64,000 bases of DNA from Amoeboaphelidium protococcarum (Eukaryota; Aphelidiomycota; Aphelidea), in NCBI GenBank assembly GCA_023515745.1, contig JALECJ010000257.1, positions 2,358,687 to 2,422,686 of the forward strand. The letters are read 5' to 3'. Positions 45,041 to 57,394 of the stretch are shown here, one piece after another. A model generated the notes under the pieces. The model did no database searches. It saw only the letters and a list, made by a program, of their open reading frames with translations, and was not told the DNA's origin. The first letter of the stretch is position 1. The number at the start of each line of letters is the position of its first letter. A program made the position numbers and the translations under genes.

Positions 45041-48000
45041 TCATTCTTTGACGGCTACATCCACCGCGTTTGGATTGATAGCCACAGTCTTGGTGCAATT
45101 GTTAGTCTTGTAAATACCAACCAAGCGATCAGCCAACTCAAACATATTATTTCTCAGTGATATGATGACAAACTATGCATTCTTGGTCCGCTCCTTGATG
45201 TAATTAGCGATAATGGACACATTTCTGAAGTCCAAAGCAGCGTCAATCTCATCCATAACGTAGAGAGGGGTCGGCTTGAAATGATGAAGGGCAAATACCA
45301 GAGCCAGAGAGCTCAACGTCTTCTCACCACCGGACAAGTTTGATATATTCTTCCAGCTCTTCTTCGGAGGCATGACAGAGAACAGGATACCTTCACTGAA
45401 TGGATCCAAACTATCTACTAGCTCCAACTCTGCGTTACCTCCCAACGTAATCATTTGGTACATTTCTTTCAATTTCAAACTGATCTTGCTGAATCCATCC
45501 ATAAACTCTTCGAGACGCCTCTTTCTCAGAGAATCAAATTCCAACTTTGCCTTGTCTCTTTCAGCAGTCGACTCTTCCAGTTCTTTGATTCGCTATATGT
45601 AAGCATTGTTTCTTTCACGATACTCTTCCAGCACAGTCAAGTTGGGCTTCATTTCAGAGAGACGCTCCTGCAATATGGCCAACTCGCGTTCCAGCGGTTA
45701 AACAGCTGTTCCATCCAAAGCATCCTGATCGAATACCGGCAACACCATAGACATCTCACTGTTCAACTTCGTCAGCTTAAGATTCTTCAACTAATCCTAC
45801 CACTGCTATATTCTCTTCTGATTGTCTTGCAGTGCTTTAAACCAGAGGCCAAGATTATTATCGATATCAACTTTTGAAGCCTTTAACTTTGCCAATGAAT
45901 CATTCTGCTCGTCCAATTACTGCTTGGACTGGTCCATTACACCTTTCAATTACTAAAGCTCAATTTTGAATTCCTCACCATTCTTCTGCAATTCATTAGC
46001 TTCCTCCATCTTAATCTTGACACTGGTGTCAATCTCTGCCAGTTCAGCGTCGATACCATTAAGCTCACCCGTCAGCTTGTCAATACTCTTCAATAACTTT
46101 TATAGATTCTTCTCCGAGGTCTTCTTCTAGTTAGCTGAACGTGCAATGGCCTCTTCGCAAGACTTGATCTAATCCTCGATATCTTTGACTCTCAGATTTT
46201 AGCGACGCAACTCATCTCCACCAACATCCATAATACTTTACTGAATCTCGGCGATTTGGTTCTAAATCACCTCAGCCTTTTACTCTAACGCGCACTCCTC
46301 TTTCTGATACTTGACTAGTTTCTTTTCCAATGCAGCAATCTCCTAACTAAAGTCCACCTGACTCTCACGCTTCCCACTCAGCTCTTGTAAAGACTACTCA
46401 ATCGATAAAATAAGCTTCTCAGCAGCGGCGATATCCCCCTGTAGCATTTAGATTCTGTCCTGAGTTTGAGGCAGCGACACCTTCAACGCGTCTAATTCCA
46501 GTTCAAAATCCTGAATCTCATTTATGCAAAGTCTCAACTCTTCATCGGTGGACCGTTTGACCTTCTCCAGCTTAGTCAGCTCCTCAGGTTTGACTTCTTC
46601 AACCACTTTACTACTCATTCCTCCACGCAGAATACGATTTCCACCACCGCTCATGGTACCGGCACGATCGATAACCTTACCGTCCAGAGTGACCACTTTC
46701 CAACGAGTTTTCCCAAATGCTACTCTATTCGCCTGATCTAAGTCATCAGCCACAAGAGTATCACGGACAACATAGTAGAATGCTCTTTTAAAATTCTTGT
46801 CTTTGGTTTTGATCAAGTCAATGAGACGAGGGACATTTTCTGGAGTATCAAGACGCTCTTTGAACTGGTCGGTTCTCTCAATAACTATGAATGAAGCACG
46901 TCCTGCATTGCGCTACTTTAACAGCTTAACACAACGCTCGGCAGTTGAGACTTTATCCACGACAATCCACTTGAGCTTATCCATATATGCCGAGCTAATC
47001 GCCACATCGTACTTCTTGTCAATAGTTCCCAACTCACCGAGACGACCAAAAATACCCGGCAGTCGGCCACTGTCACGCTCATCAAGCAAAGTCTTCATCA
47101 ATAAATCACGACTGGCAGCAGCTTACATACTAGCTTTAGCATTCTCTACACTCTGTGAACATTCAACGTATGATGCACGGATCTTCTCCTCATTTTACTA
47201 CAACTTAGATAACTAAGACAGCAACTCTTTTTGCTTCTGAGAATCATTCGCCAGTCTCTGCTCCTGCATCAATAAATCTTACTTCTTCTGATCAATTTCC
47301 GCCATCTTCTAATCGAGTTCATTTTACAACAGATCTTTGCTCCTCTCACCTTCACCACTTTTTTCCTCCAATAGGCGGAGTTAAGATTCCAAAAGCTTAA
47401 TCTCAGAGCGCTTCCCATTCAGCTGATCATTCCAAGGAGTTAACTCGGCCTTCTTCTTGTCCAGCGCCAGTTAAAACTTCTCCGTCTTGCCCTTCAGAGA
47501 GTTACGAATCTTATCAAGTTCTTCAGTAGCTTTGGCCAGGTTCTGTTGCAACTGCTCCAACTCAAGAGTCTTCTTGTCAACATCACTGTCATGATTGCCC
47601 AGCCAAATCTCACACTCAGACTTGGAATGACTATCCTTCTCAATAGACTTTTCCAACTTCTTCTTCTTGTTCTTCAGATGGCGCTTCTTCTCTTCCATTT
47701 GAATATAATCCTTCTCAAAAGCAGCGAGTTGGTTGTTGGATTATGCAATCTTGGACTGCAAGGCGGTGTATTCTTTACTCTGACCATCAAACTATTTTCC
47801 AATAGATTTGACCTCAATCTGAGTACCCTTCATCTAATTATCAATCTCTGTCATTTTCTGGCGAATCTCAGCAGTCTCTGTCTATGCCCGCTCCAATTCC
47901 ACTTGAGCCTTGTAGATCCAAAGCTACAGCACCTGATTCTTTATGCGAACAAGCTCGTTCTCTCCCTGCAAATAATCTTCAGCCTCATTCTTCTGTCCTT

Positions 48001-48774
48001 CCAAGCCTTTGACTTCGCCTTCACTGATTCTAACTTTGTTCAACTTCTCAGCTCTAGCCTCTTCCATTTCATCCAACTTCAACTATGCGTCCTTGATAGG
48101 CTAGTTATAGCGACTTGTACCAATTATATCTTCCAAGTACTCCAGCAAGCCATCTTCATGTTCACTCTGAGCTTTAGGCTTCATCTAAGAGATAGATTCA
48201 ACTTCACCTTGTAAGATGAGAAATCGCTTGTGGTCCAAATCAATACCACGCTCGCGTAATAGTGCAGTAACCTCAGTGTAAGAACTCGTCTTGCCATTAA
48301 TAGTGTACTTGCTAGTGTTAGAGCGCGTAGCAGTTCTTGCAATTACAAGGTCAGTATCTGGCACAACATCAAATCTATCTGTTTGAGGATAGTCTGTAAT
48401 CTCGTGAAAATGAACTTCAACAGAGCAATAATCTAGGACACCCTCAGTCGCATCCGATGAGTGAATAAGTCCAGACAACTTCTCCTGTCTCATCTTCTTG
48501 GCTTTAAATCCAAAGACAAAGAGCATAGCATCAATAACATTGGACTTTCCACTACATTAATTAATTAGGATAGATGACTCAGATGCATTAAATTTGAAAA
48601 TATAGTACAATCTCACCTTCCATTGGGACCAACTATGGATGTGAATGACTTGTGAAAAGGTCCAATCTCGATTCTCCCCTTATAGGATTTAAAGTTCTCA
48701 AGCACCATCTTTTTAATAATGAGCCTTTAGTACGGCTGATTCTCCCCTTAGTTCTGCTAGTCATCAACTGTCAT
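45041..48774 (-). CDS. SMC4: condensin subunit SMC4 (one intron, 48552-48616)
   Basis: 1,222 aa from exons 48774-48617 and 48551-45041. The 65-nt intron (GTGAGA...ATGTAG) splits the Walker A codon of [22 protein letters not shown]4-type N-terminus ([20 protein letters not shown]), long coiled coil, hinge about residues 540-720 ([27 protein letters not shown]-like), second coiled coil, C motif [19 protein letters not shown] and Walker [14 protein letters not shown]. The hinge and [19 protein letters not shown] fit SMC4 rather than SMC2/1/3. It pairs with SMC2 in condensin for chromosome compaction. Many TAG/TAA Gln codons. Confidence 0.95.
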
Positions 48775-49333
48775 ATTGAAATCTATTAATCCCTAGAATG
48801 GCAGCAGTACCTAATATGCAAATAATAAAGTGAATAAAGTCAAAGGATTGAAGGTAATTACAACGCTGAAACCTGCGCTGAAACAGAAAAGTTCAACGCG
48901 TCGCGTCTGCCTGGTTTTCTAATTGAGCAGAAGGAAATGAATTAGAGCTAAAGAGTTATTCCCGTGTGAGCATGAACGATCAACAGAAATCTCAGCCGAA
49001 TTAACGCGGCTTTGAGCGGTAGTTACCCCAACTTAACACGAATTAGTAACAGGAATGTTAATAGATATAAAGCAAGCCTGTTGATAGTCACCTACTGGAT
49101 AAGGAATTGTCTCCTAAAATTGCTGGCGCTTCATTTAACTTCCCCGTATCTTCATAGACTGAGAATGCTGTGCCAGTGAGTGATGCTCACTTGTTGGATA
49201 ACGGTGGTAATATTAAACTCAATTCTCAATAAAAAGTACGTGCATCCACCAATTCTGGAAATCAATATATAGACCAACATTTATAATAAAATCAAGATTA
49301 GAAATGAATCGGATACTCAAGTGCTCTTATTGT
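48775..49333. other. intergenic, no gene recognised
   Basis: About 560 bp between two minus-strand genes, holding the SMC4 promoter and the 3' flank of the TTL-like gene. AT-rich, no protein-like frame, RNA gene or repeat seen. Confidence 0.35.
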
Positions 49334-50542
49334 TCAAATCTAATAGATTAATTTCATACTGTCTTTATCAGTCTCCTGTTTTAATAGAATATCAAAAGTA
49401 GAGTCAACAAGTTTCTAAATGGTATCAGAAAGTTTACTTCCCGTCTGACCAAAATCTGGAAATGCATTTGCTTCCAAATACCACGCGTGCCAGTTGCTGT
49501 CCACCACAAAATCTAGGCCAAACCATTCAAAAGCGTTATTACGTGGCTGGAATCCGATGGGATCATTCATAACCACTTTGAACACGTCTGCAGTGATATC
49601 AGCGATTTATTATGAGACAGAGTCAAACTTGGACGCGTATTCCGAGTGTAAAGATTTTAGTTATGACCACAACTTCACCTGGTTCTCCTCTACAAAATCT
49701 GCATCATTTTACTAAACACACGTATTTGTAATATGAGACTTTGGATCGCCATTGACTGGCTCATTGCTATACTCATTCAAGGCAAATAGTGCCAGAAATT
49801 CATTATACAAATACACTTGCAAACGCCCAACAGCCAAAACATATACGCGTAAATGAAATTTTTTCTGTCCGTTTAGACCGAGAAGAGGATCTCTGATATA
49901 ATCCTAGATAGCCCATTCTTAAATATGCGATAAGTTACCATCTTCAGCATCTTAACATTGCAAATCGACATCCTCATCCTCCTCGTCTTCTGACAATGAG
50001 TGCTCATACACCTTTTCAATGAGATCTATCAAATCTTGTTCCTAACTGAGAATAGTAATTCCAGCCGCCTTATTCGCCATAGATGGTTTAATGATAAACA
50101 GAGGCGATCCATCACTATTCTACTCCAAATCTCTTCTAACCTCCCAGCAGTCATCCATCATCTCGTAGTAGTAGTCTGGATGATCCATTTATAGAATGAA
50201 CGTTCGTGGTATATGGCGTGTAAGCACGGCATCCTGATTCTTCACGGCCCATTATTGGTATGCGTACACAAAGTTGGCTTTCCTGATTAATGATTTTCTT
50301 ATGGTAAAGCAATTAACCATACACTCGGAAGTGTGCACAAGTTCGTGAGGAATCTATTCATATTCTGCCCAACAGATATCAGCATCGGCAATATTGGCGA
50401 TCAAACCTTCCGAGTCGTACTGGACAGTAGATTCCAAAAGTCTATCATTTTATTGAATAGATTTCACAATCTTCTTATGGGTGTAAGGATCATCCATATT
50501 TACAATTACGCGACAAGGGACATCCAGCTCTACAGTCACCAT
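49334..50542 (-). CDS. tubulin-tyrosine-ligase-like ATP-grasp protein
   Basis: 402 aa from the ATG at 50542; the frame is open further upstream, so the N-terminus is uncertain. TTL pattern: PRTFILQMDHPDYYYEM, LFIIKPSMANKAAGITILS, WAIQDYIRDPLLGL, KFHLRVYVLAVGRLQVYLY, and the C-terminal FEWFGLDFVVDSNWHAWYLE then ANAFPDFGQTG. This is the yeast Pby1/simple TTL layout, not the longer animal polyglutamylases. TTL-family enzymes add amino acids to tubulin C-terminal tails; in yeast the homologue is poorly understood. Divergent from SPC24 with 186 bp between start codons. Confidence 0.85.
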
Positions 50543-50728
50543 CTGAAGCTATCTAATCTACTTGTATCTTGTTGGATGTTCAAATTTTTTAATGTTTTTG
50601 CAAACTGGAGACGCGTTTCGTTTCAGAATTTTCCAGAGTGAATAGTTTTCACTTTAACACCAAACGCATCTAACAAAACTTTTTAATTTACAGGATTAAA
50701 TCGAATCTATATCTTTAATTAATTAATT

Positions 50729-51426
50729 ATGGTGTAATAGTAGTTGGACCTGATCTAGTAGCTGTCAGAACAACTTCAACAGTACGAAGATCAGTCGCTT
50801 TTGAAACATTATAATGGCTAGCATGAGAAGTTTGGATAAATGACTGCGTTGCAGGTTGACGAACTGAACAAATTAGTGTCTCATAAGGAGCAGACCAGCC
50901 GTGAACTGTAGTCATAACTGAGGAACTAGAACATTAATATCTAAGAATAAAATTTTGAAAAATAGGTCAGCATCCTGGCTGATAAGCGTTAATTCATTGA
51001 AAGAGAAATTGCCAAATTGAATGATAGCATATAAAGAATGCTGAATGATAATGAGATAACTGTTGGAGAAATTGAGGCAGTCAAGAACAAGTTGTCATCG
51101 GATCAAGTCGATGAAATAGAGTAAATTTTACTTTTATAATAAGTCGTTCATGTGCTTATTTTATCACGTTGTAGATTGCGATTGAAACTGTATCGCAGTC
51201 TCGGATTCAAATGGATGAAAGATGGTGACGAGCAACAGTTAAAAAAGTGCAGAATTAGTAAGCATCAACTTTTGTCAAGCTGTTTGGCTTATTGTCGTTT
51301 AATTAAATATTCATCGATATTTTTGTAGAGAATTCGAGTGGTGATGATGTACAGACTTTGAATGTAAGTGACGTGGAGAGCAGTACTTTTGAGGTGACCA
51401 CTAAACTGTGGACCTTTGCCGAATGA
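50729..51426 (+). CDS. SPC24: SPC24-like kinetochore protein (two introns)
   Basis: 190 aa from exons 50729-51120, 51175-51257 and 51329-51426. Introns: 54 nt (GTAAAT...TTGTAG) and 71 nt (GTAAGC...TTGTAG). The N-terminal two thirds is a coiled coil (QQLDLIQQLSEQLQQYEDQS, KRQFIEREIAKLNDSIQ). The C-terminus is a small RWD-like domain with LRLKLYRSLGFKW, DDVQTLNVSD and TTKLWTF, matching SPC24's LKLKLYRSLG. SPC24 with SPC25 anchors the NDC80 complex to the inner kinetochore. The 54-nt intron is a multiple of three without TGA, so an unspliced form would also be open. Confidence 0.72.
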
Positions 51427-51709
51427 GTGCGCGGAACACCTGACGCGCCTATGAATGAATCTGAAACAATGAACGCTCGATTTTGATTGCGGCTTGGCGC
51501 GTTTCAACCAATCAGAGGTTACATTTTTGATCACTTGTTTCTATTTGTGTCGTGCCATGGTGCATCTTATCTGGATTTTTGGATTTCAGCTCTTTTTCTT
51601 TTTTATTAATACTCACTCAACACAGCAAGTCTTACCTATCTTTGGAAATTTCTTCTCACCATTTTTGGAATATCATTCAATATAATCGCTTGAAAAGTTA
51701 GCTGTTACC

Positions 51710-52996
51710 ATGGTGAAATTTAGAAATGGAATATTTGCAAAAGCTCGTTATGTCTTCTTTATTTGGGCAGTATTTTTGAATGTGGTGAACGCGTAAAGAA
51801 GTGGATCTGATGGAGACGGTGGTAATGGTGGCGGCAACTCACCTGCTCCATCTCCGCCATCGCCTGCTCCTTCCCCGCCATCTCCACCACCTAGTAGAGA
51901 GCCGCCGTCATCACCTGAGCCTCCATCGCCACCTCCAAGTAGGGAGCCACCATCCTCTCCTCCATCCTCGCCACCGTCTGAACCTCCGTCACGTCCACCT
52001 CCTCCTAGTAGAAATCCTCCGCCTCCTACCAGGCCACCATCTCCTCCTCCATCTTAGCCGTCTCCTCCTTCTGATAACAACAGGCCAAGTCCTTCGCCAA
52101 CTTAGCCTCCATCCTCGCCTTCATCCTCATCTGCACCTTCCGACACTTCTCCTAGTGCAACTAATACTCCTTTTGCTCCTCCTACCTCTAAGTCAAATGG
52201 CCCTCCAAGTGATCCTAATCTTGGCCGCAATATCGGTATTGGTTTTGGTGTTGCAGTAGGTGCCATTTTCCTTATTGCCATCACGGTGTCTTAGTGTAGA
52301 AAGTCGCGTAAATCAAAGTCCAAGTTGCCTCTGGATCAAATTTGGGATTTCAATAGATTGGTGAGCTCTGGAAACAGCGGTTCTAATGGTAATTACAATG
52401 AAAGACTGACTAGCATCTCTAGCCAAGGTTCAAGCGGATCAGGAAGACCACTCATGAGCCAGCAAGCAGCTGCTGGCAATTAGCAGTAGTAGACTTAATT
52501 CTCTCCTACGGACATGTCGCCGTTTCCGCGTCGTCCATCTCCTACTGGTCAGAATGGAGGTGTGATTACTGGCGTCCCTCTGGATCGCTACTCCAGAGCC
52601 GTACCTCAATCCATGATGAGATTGGATTCTCCTCGAGATGATATGTCAGATGTCACTAGTGGCACTGCAATGTCAGCAGCACTGCCAGAGCCTCTGTATC
52701 CTGCACCACGAGAGCCAGTACCGTCAGCTGGTAGACCAAGTTTAGGTGGCTAGATGCCGTATGGAAGGCCAAGCTACTCCCCACCTCGCGCACCCGCTCC
52801 TGTGATGCTGAACACTGATGGAATGTATGAGGAATCTGAAGCTGATGATACTCTACCTCGCATTGTCGAACATGAATAAATGGTTCAACAAGATGGTTAC
52901 GGGAAGAGAAGTCGTTTTGACAACCAAACATCCCCCATCGCATACCAACCACCTAGAAGAGTGATGCCATCCAGATATGGAAATGTAAAAGTGTGA
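51710..52996 (+). CDS. proline-rich type I membrane protein
   Basis: 428 aa. Signal peptide about 1-28 (ARYVFFIWAVFLNVVNA), Gly linker, then a Pro/Ser extracellular region about 40-165 (SPPSPAPSPPSPPPSREPPS type). One membrane helix near 174-193 (IGIGFGVAVGAIFLIAITV) and a ~235-residue polar cytosolic tail rich in Ser, Pro and Arg. The layout resembles cell-surface stress sensors (Mid2/Wsc type) or extensin-like adhesion proteins; no conserved domain fixes it. The WW protein is a possible kind of partner for such Pro-rich tails, but this is only compatible, not shown. Confidence 0.75.
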
Positions 52997-53050
52997 TCTC
53001 TGCTAATTTTAGTAAAATATATTATAAGTTGTTAATTAAAATCACTTATT

Positions 53051-53728
53051 TCACGTCTCGGCGGTGCCATTGCTTATACTTTATTCAACCTTGAGATGAT
53101 TCTTTGGGACAAGCCCGGTCATACCATGAGATAAGGCAACCACCCAGCCATCTGCGCGTTCAAACAAGACTTCAATCTCATCTCCAATGGAAACTGATAG
53201 CTCATTCTCATCCACAGCCTCGAAATCATATTCAACTACAAGTTTCTGCAACTTGTGGTTCACCGGCATTGAGTATACACCTAAATGCTCCCGATAGTGC
53301 GAGGGATACGCATAATCGATAATGACGGGGTCATTAGGTGGAGTCATTAGAGCATGAATTCTAGTGTTAAGCTTTGTAATGAGATCAACAGCAGAGTCAT
53401 CTTCTGTCCACTGTTTGCCTTATATGTTTTTGATGTCCACTTAATGAGTTTGCGATTCAGCCATTATAAGCCCATCATGAGACCGAATAAACTTGGATAC
53501 TATATCAGCAGTTAAATTAATAGTAGGCGGTGTAGAAGGATACTTTTCATCAAGGCTTATCACGACATAATCGTTAATCTATCGTATGAGGAGAGATGTC
53601 AATTGCACCTGCAACGCTAAATCATTCTATTCAACAGGTTTGAAAGGAAACAGAGTGCTCAATTCATGCAGGTCCATCTAAGATTATCCCGCAGAACTTT
53701 CCATAAAATCGTCTTAGGCTTGTGACAT
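53051..53728 (-). CDS. UEV/RWD-like domain + SH3 domain protein
   Basis: 225 aa. The N-terminal ~100 residues contain LDEKYPSTPPTINLTADIV, the YPxxPP pattern of UBC/UEV/RWD folds, with no catalytic Cys seen. The C-terminal ~55 residues are an SH3 domain: VVEYDFEAVDENELSVSIGD, ADGWVVALSHGMTGLVPKNH. SH3 binds proline-rich ligands; the UEV-like part could bind ubiquitin or short motifs. Domain combination not one I recognise. Convergent with the proline-rich membrane protein gene next door. Confidence 0.65.
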
Positions 53729-53947
53729 TGTAAACTAGTTTTCAACTTGTAATAATTATCGAATAATATTGAATATTGACCAATATACTGTAGTTGCTTT
53801 TAAACAAAGGAATATTTTTCGAGTATAAAATTATCGTTTCAAAACAGTTTAACGATTGGATCCCTCTCAGAATCTCGGAGCATTGCTCAATAATGGTCCA
53901 CAAAAAGAATACAATGCTCATTCATTATACAGTCGCGGAATTTAAAA

Positions 53948-54613
53948 TCATTTCTATTTATTTACCGATGGCTAAATCTGCGCTAGCCATTAAAAGTCAT
54001 TCACACGAGAAGGTTCCGTGAATTTAATGCCTTTCAGAGAGCCATCGTTAGATAATGTTTACTTGATCTATTTCAAAATGTCAGGTCCAAAGTTTGGCTT
54101 AGACAGGCTGAATTAACTCTTGCGCTTCTTATCAGCATTCAACACTACTTTGACTGGATAATCAGATTACAGAGACATTTTAATCTGCTTTATCTTTACA
54201 TTTAAGTCATTTGCTCCAATAGATTCACTAATCTTGACCTCTTTCCACTTTTTAACCTTGTTCGCCACAGTGACGGTCGGTGATGCAGGACGAGGTGACA
54301 CGTCGGCAGAGTCTTAATCTTAACTCTGTACTCTATACACCGACACAATTTTACCATCCATATTATAGTTATCAGACACTTTAATGAGACTGGCAGCAGG
54401 TCCATATTCTCCAGACTAGACAGCCTTTTATAAAATGGCGAGATCACAAAGCCCATTGTTTTTACCACTTGCATTAATGAACAAAACGCGTCCATCATGG
54501 ACTTCCAGTGGCTTACTTGAATACGCTCTGAATTTATGTGTGAATTTCGAATTTGTAAGCAAAGATTATCGCGACAAATATAGTCTCATAAAGATACGTT
54601 TATTCAACATCAT
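53948..54613 (-). CDS. mitochondrial translation initiation factor IF-3 (copy B)
   Basis: 221 aa, intact frame. Differs from copy A at a modest number of positions, for example in the linker (DSADVSPRPASPT) and at the extreme C-terminus after QPSV, where homology between the repeat arms ends. Presequence and IF3 C-domain pattern are kept, so both copies look functional. Confidence 0.7.
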
Positions 54614-54707
54614 GCTCTAATATACCGGAATTACTCAAGCCCCGTCGCAACGATACAGTAAAGAGAAGACAGACTTTCCACAGCCAGAAACTGATCAGCG
54701 GAACGTT

Positions 54708-55358
54708 TCAATCTTCAAAAAGCCATTTGTTCTTCTCGTTCTGTTTCGCAGCTTTCTTCTCTCTGAAACGTTTCATTTACCGTTTGCTTGGCTTCTTCAC
54801 TTTCCCATCTTTGGTTTACTTTACAGATGCTGACTATTATTATTGTTATGAGTTGGATATGGCACGTACATTGCTTACTCCATCACTCGTCTGCTGATGT
54901 ATTTCACTGTTTCGTTATGAGATCCATTCGTCATAGTTGAAGAACGCGTTCATTTACTTCATGGCGCCTTGGTTCTGACGTCTCTTGCCACTTTATTGTT
55001 GTAATGATTGTTAAATGTCTGACACCGTCACTTGGGAATTGATTTACTATGCAGGTAATGATGCAGCACTAAGATCAGACTTAAATTTATTAGTATGCGC
55101 ACTAAACGATGCAGTAACAACATAGTCTTGATATTACTGAATTTAGCTACTACCGGCATCTTGTGACGACCATGAAGGTTCATGGTGATCTATTTTAGAT
55201 GATTCAGTATCCTTCTTTATAGTGCACGGATTATCCCAAGTAGTCTCGTTGGTCTCTTTGTTCCAGAAATAGTAATCCTTCTCATTATTGTCCCATACAG
55301 CAGTCCATCCCGGAGGTAGAGTGCCTTGGTATTAGTGATCTTATGGTGTCTTGGACAT
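54708..55358 (-). CDS. WW-domain protein (copy B)
   Basis: 216 aa. WW domain intact (LPPGWTAVWDNNEKDYYFWN then TTWDNP). The linker after the WW domain and the segment before the Gln-rich stretch differ from copy A. The C-terminus KNKWLFED is identical. Same neighbours as copy A in mirror order. Confidence 0.75.
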
Positions 55359-55660
55359 TTTTAAAGCTTTTTAACGCTAAAAGGAAAAGGAGAAATCAAA
55401 CATAGACGCGATCAAAGGCGTTAAACTATCAGCAAATTTAACGCGTATTAATTATTGAAGGATACCGAATAAACTTCTAGTGCCTTTATTAAAAGCTGCT
55501 ATGCAACTCTCTATCGAGTGCCAGTCTAAAATCAGGTACTTATACTCATGGAGAAAGCATTGAGCGAGTGGCCAATCCCATGTGATTTGATCGCTCACGC
55601 GATTCAAATCTTGTCTTCAACGCAATAAAGTAATGAATATTAATTGTATCTTGGACTAAA

Positions 55661-57343
55661 ATGGACGAGCATTAGTAATACGAATACAGTGAACACTTTG
55701 AAAAGCATTTCAAGCCTTTATAGCGGGAATATAGCGAGAGTTATGATGGAAAATCATATTATAGTCACAACTTTTACTCTCCTCGATCCATTTCAAACAA
55801 TGATTTGAGGCGGGATTAGCATGAGTAATTATAGAATTAAGGTCAGCGATAAGTAAATGTGCCGTCATAAAATAATCATAAAGAATTCCTCACCTCTGTA
55901 AACAGTCTGGTGGTGCCATTTAGGAAATTTATCTGCAAAGGATCTGTATGGGAGGTGATCAATAATCAGTTAGTCAAGGAGAGGTCGTTATTCTTGTTCA
56001 ATGATATCCTGATCGTGGCCAAGAAATTAAGCGCAGGTGGTGAAGATAGTCGCGTCACTAGCAGTCAGGTTAATGATACTAATCTATACGAGATTCGCAC
56101 TATTTTAGATTTATTCAGTTTTGATATACGGCTAGATAGAAATTCTGATCCTGCAGATAGATTTAATGACTCTGCTACAATGCGGAAAGCCCTGGAGAAA
56201 TTTGATCGACATCCTCAAGACGGGCTGAGTTATTTGATCGAGAAGCAACTCATATACCCAGATGCTGTAGCAGTCGCTGAGTTTCTCTTTGGCACTCCTT
56301 AACTAAATAAATGCGGTATTGGCAGATTCCTAAGCTCTGATGATAATGCTGAGATATTGGAGCAGTACATGAATTGTTTCGATTTTTGTGGTCTCCGCTT
56401 AGATCAGGCTCTGCGATTGTATTTTGCCAGTTTTCGTCCACCAGGCGATGCCCATGCTATGGATATACTGTTAGAGGGATTTTCGCGTAAATATCACGGC
56501 GACAATAGCGGTGTACTGTCTTCCCCACAACTCACTTTGAATTTGGTGTTTGGTCTTTTGGTCATTAATTCTGAGATGCACAATAGCGGTGATGGCAGTC
56601 GCGTAAGTGGACGGTATAAGATATCAGTGGCGGATTTTATCGCCAAGTTTCGCTTGCATGACGTGGAACGAGAGCTGAGTAATGAAGTTCTTGTTTAGAT
56701 GTATCAAAGCATAGCACGAGATAAATTGTCTGTTGCTGTGCCGATGGATCATGATACTGAGGAATTGGAGGAGATCGCCGTGTCATAGATTCCCTTTCGC
56801 CTATACATTATGGATAAGACCACTATGTGCACTGTCACCATTCCCAGACGCGATCCCAACTTGGTCATATAAATCTTCTGTCATAAAGGCTTACGATCGT
56901 TCCCAACAGTGCTGGACTTTACTGAGAGTAACACTGCTACATTTAGATTATCTGGACTTAGTGCCGGTAGAAAGTACATCACTTTGCTCAAGTTGGGTTC
57001 ATCCGCTCACAAGTACTCAGCATCACGTCTACCTCAGAACAAGATGGTCATAGTTGAGCCTCCATTCAAGAAGCATGTATTCTAGATGAAATGCAATGAA
57101 CGCGACCAACGAACCGGTAGAAAAGTGTCATATATGTTCTCCGTGGCAAATGAGGATTAGCGTGATATGTGGGCAGCGTAAATTAAAAATGCTCTCTGTG
57201 CACTGTAGGAAGAGCGAATCATAGAAGATGGCGTGGAGTTGTAGAGTGCTGAAGGTCACAATATTCTCAGTTGTTTCGCTGTATAGTAAGCCAAAATTGT
57301 ACCGTCCTCTAATCAGGTGCCTTTAAATAACGACAAAAGGTGA
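55661..57343 (+). CDS. Sec7-domain Arf GEF with C-terminal PH domain (copy B)
   Basis: 560 aa, the same length as copy A and almost identical through the Sec7 domain. Differences are concentrated in the N-terminal 90 residues (MDEHQQYEYSEHFEK versus MDDEQQYQFSEHFEK) and a few substitutions such as FCGLRLDQALR. The FRPPGDA variant of the catalytic loop is shared. Start chosen because both copies have the same upstream ATG and the frame is conserved from there. Confidence 0.85.
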
Positions 57344-57394
57344 AGATGAATAGTGAATCCACATTAAGATATTTGGTATACTGCTTTTGTTTAT

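Noticed and set aside
51801-52259. His/Leu-rich frame over the proline-rich gene
   Set aside because: Shift-frame shadow of the Pro/Ser repeats.
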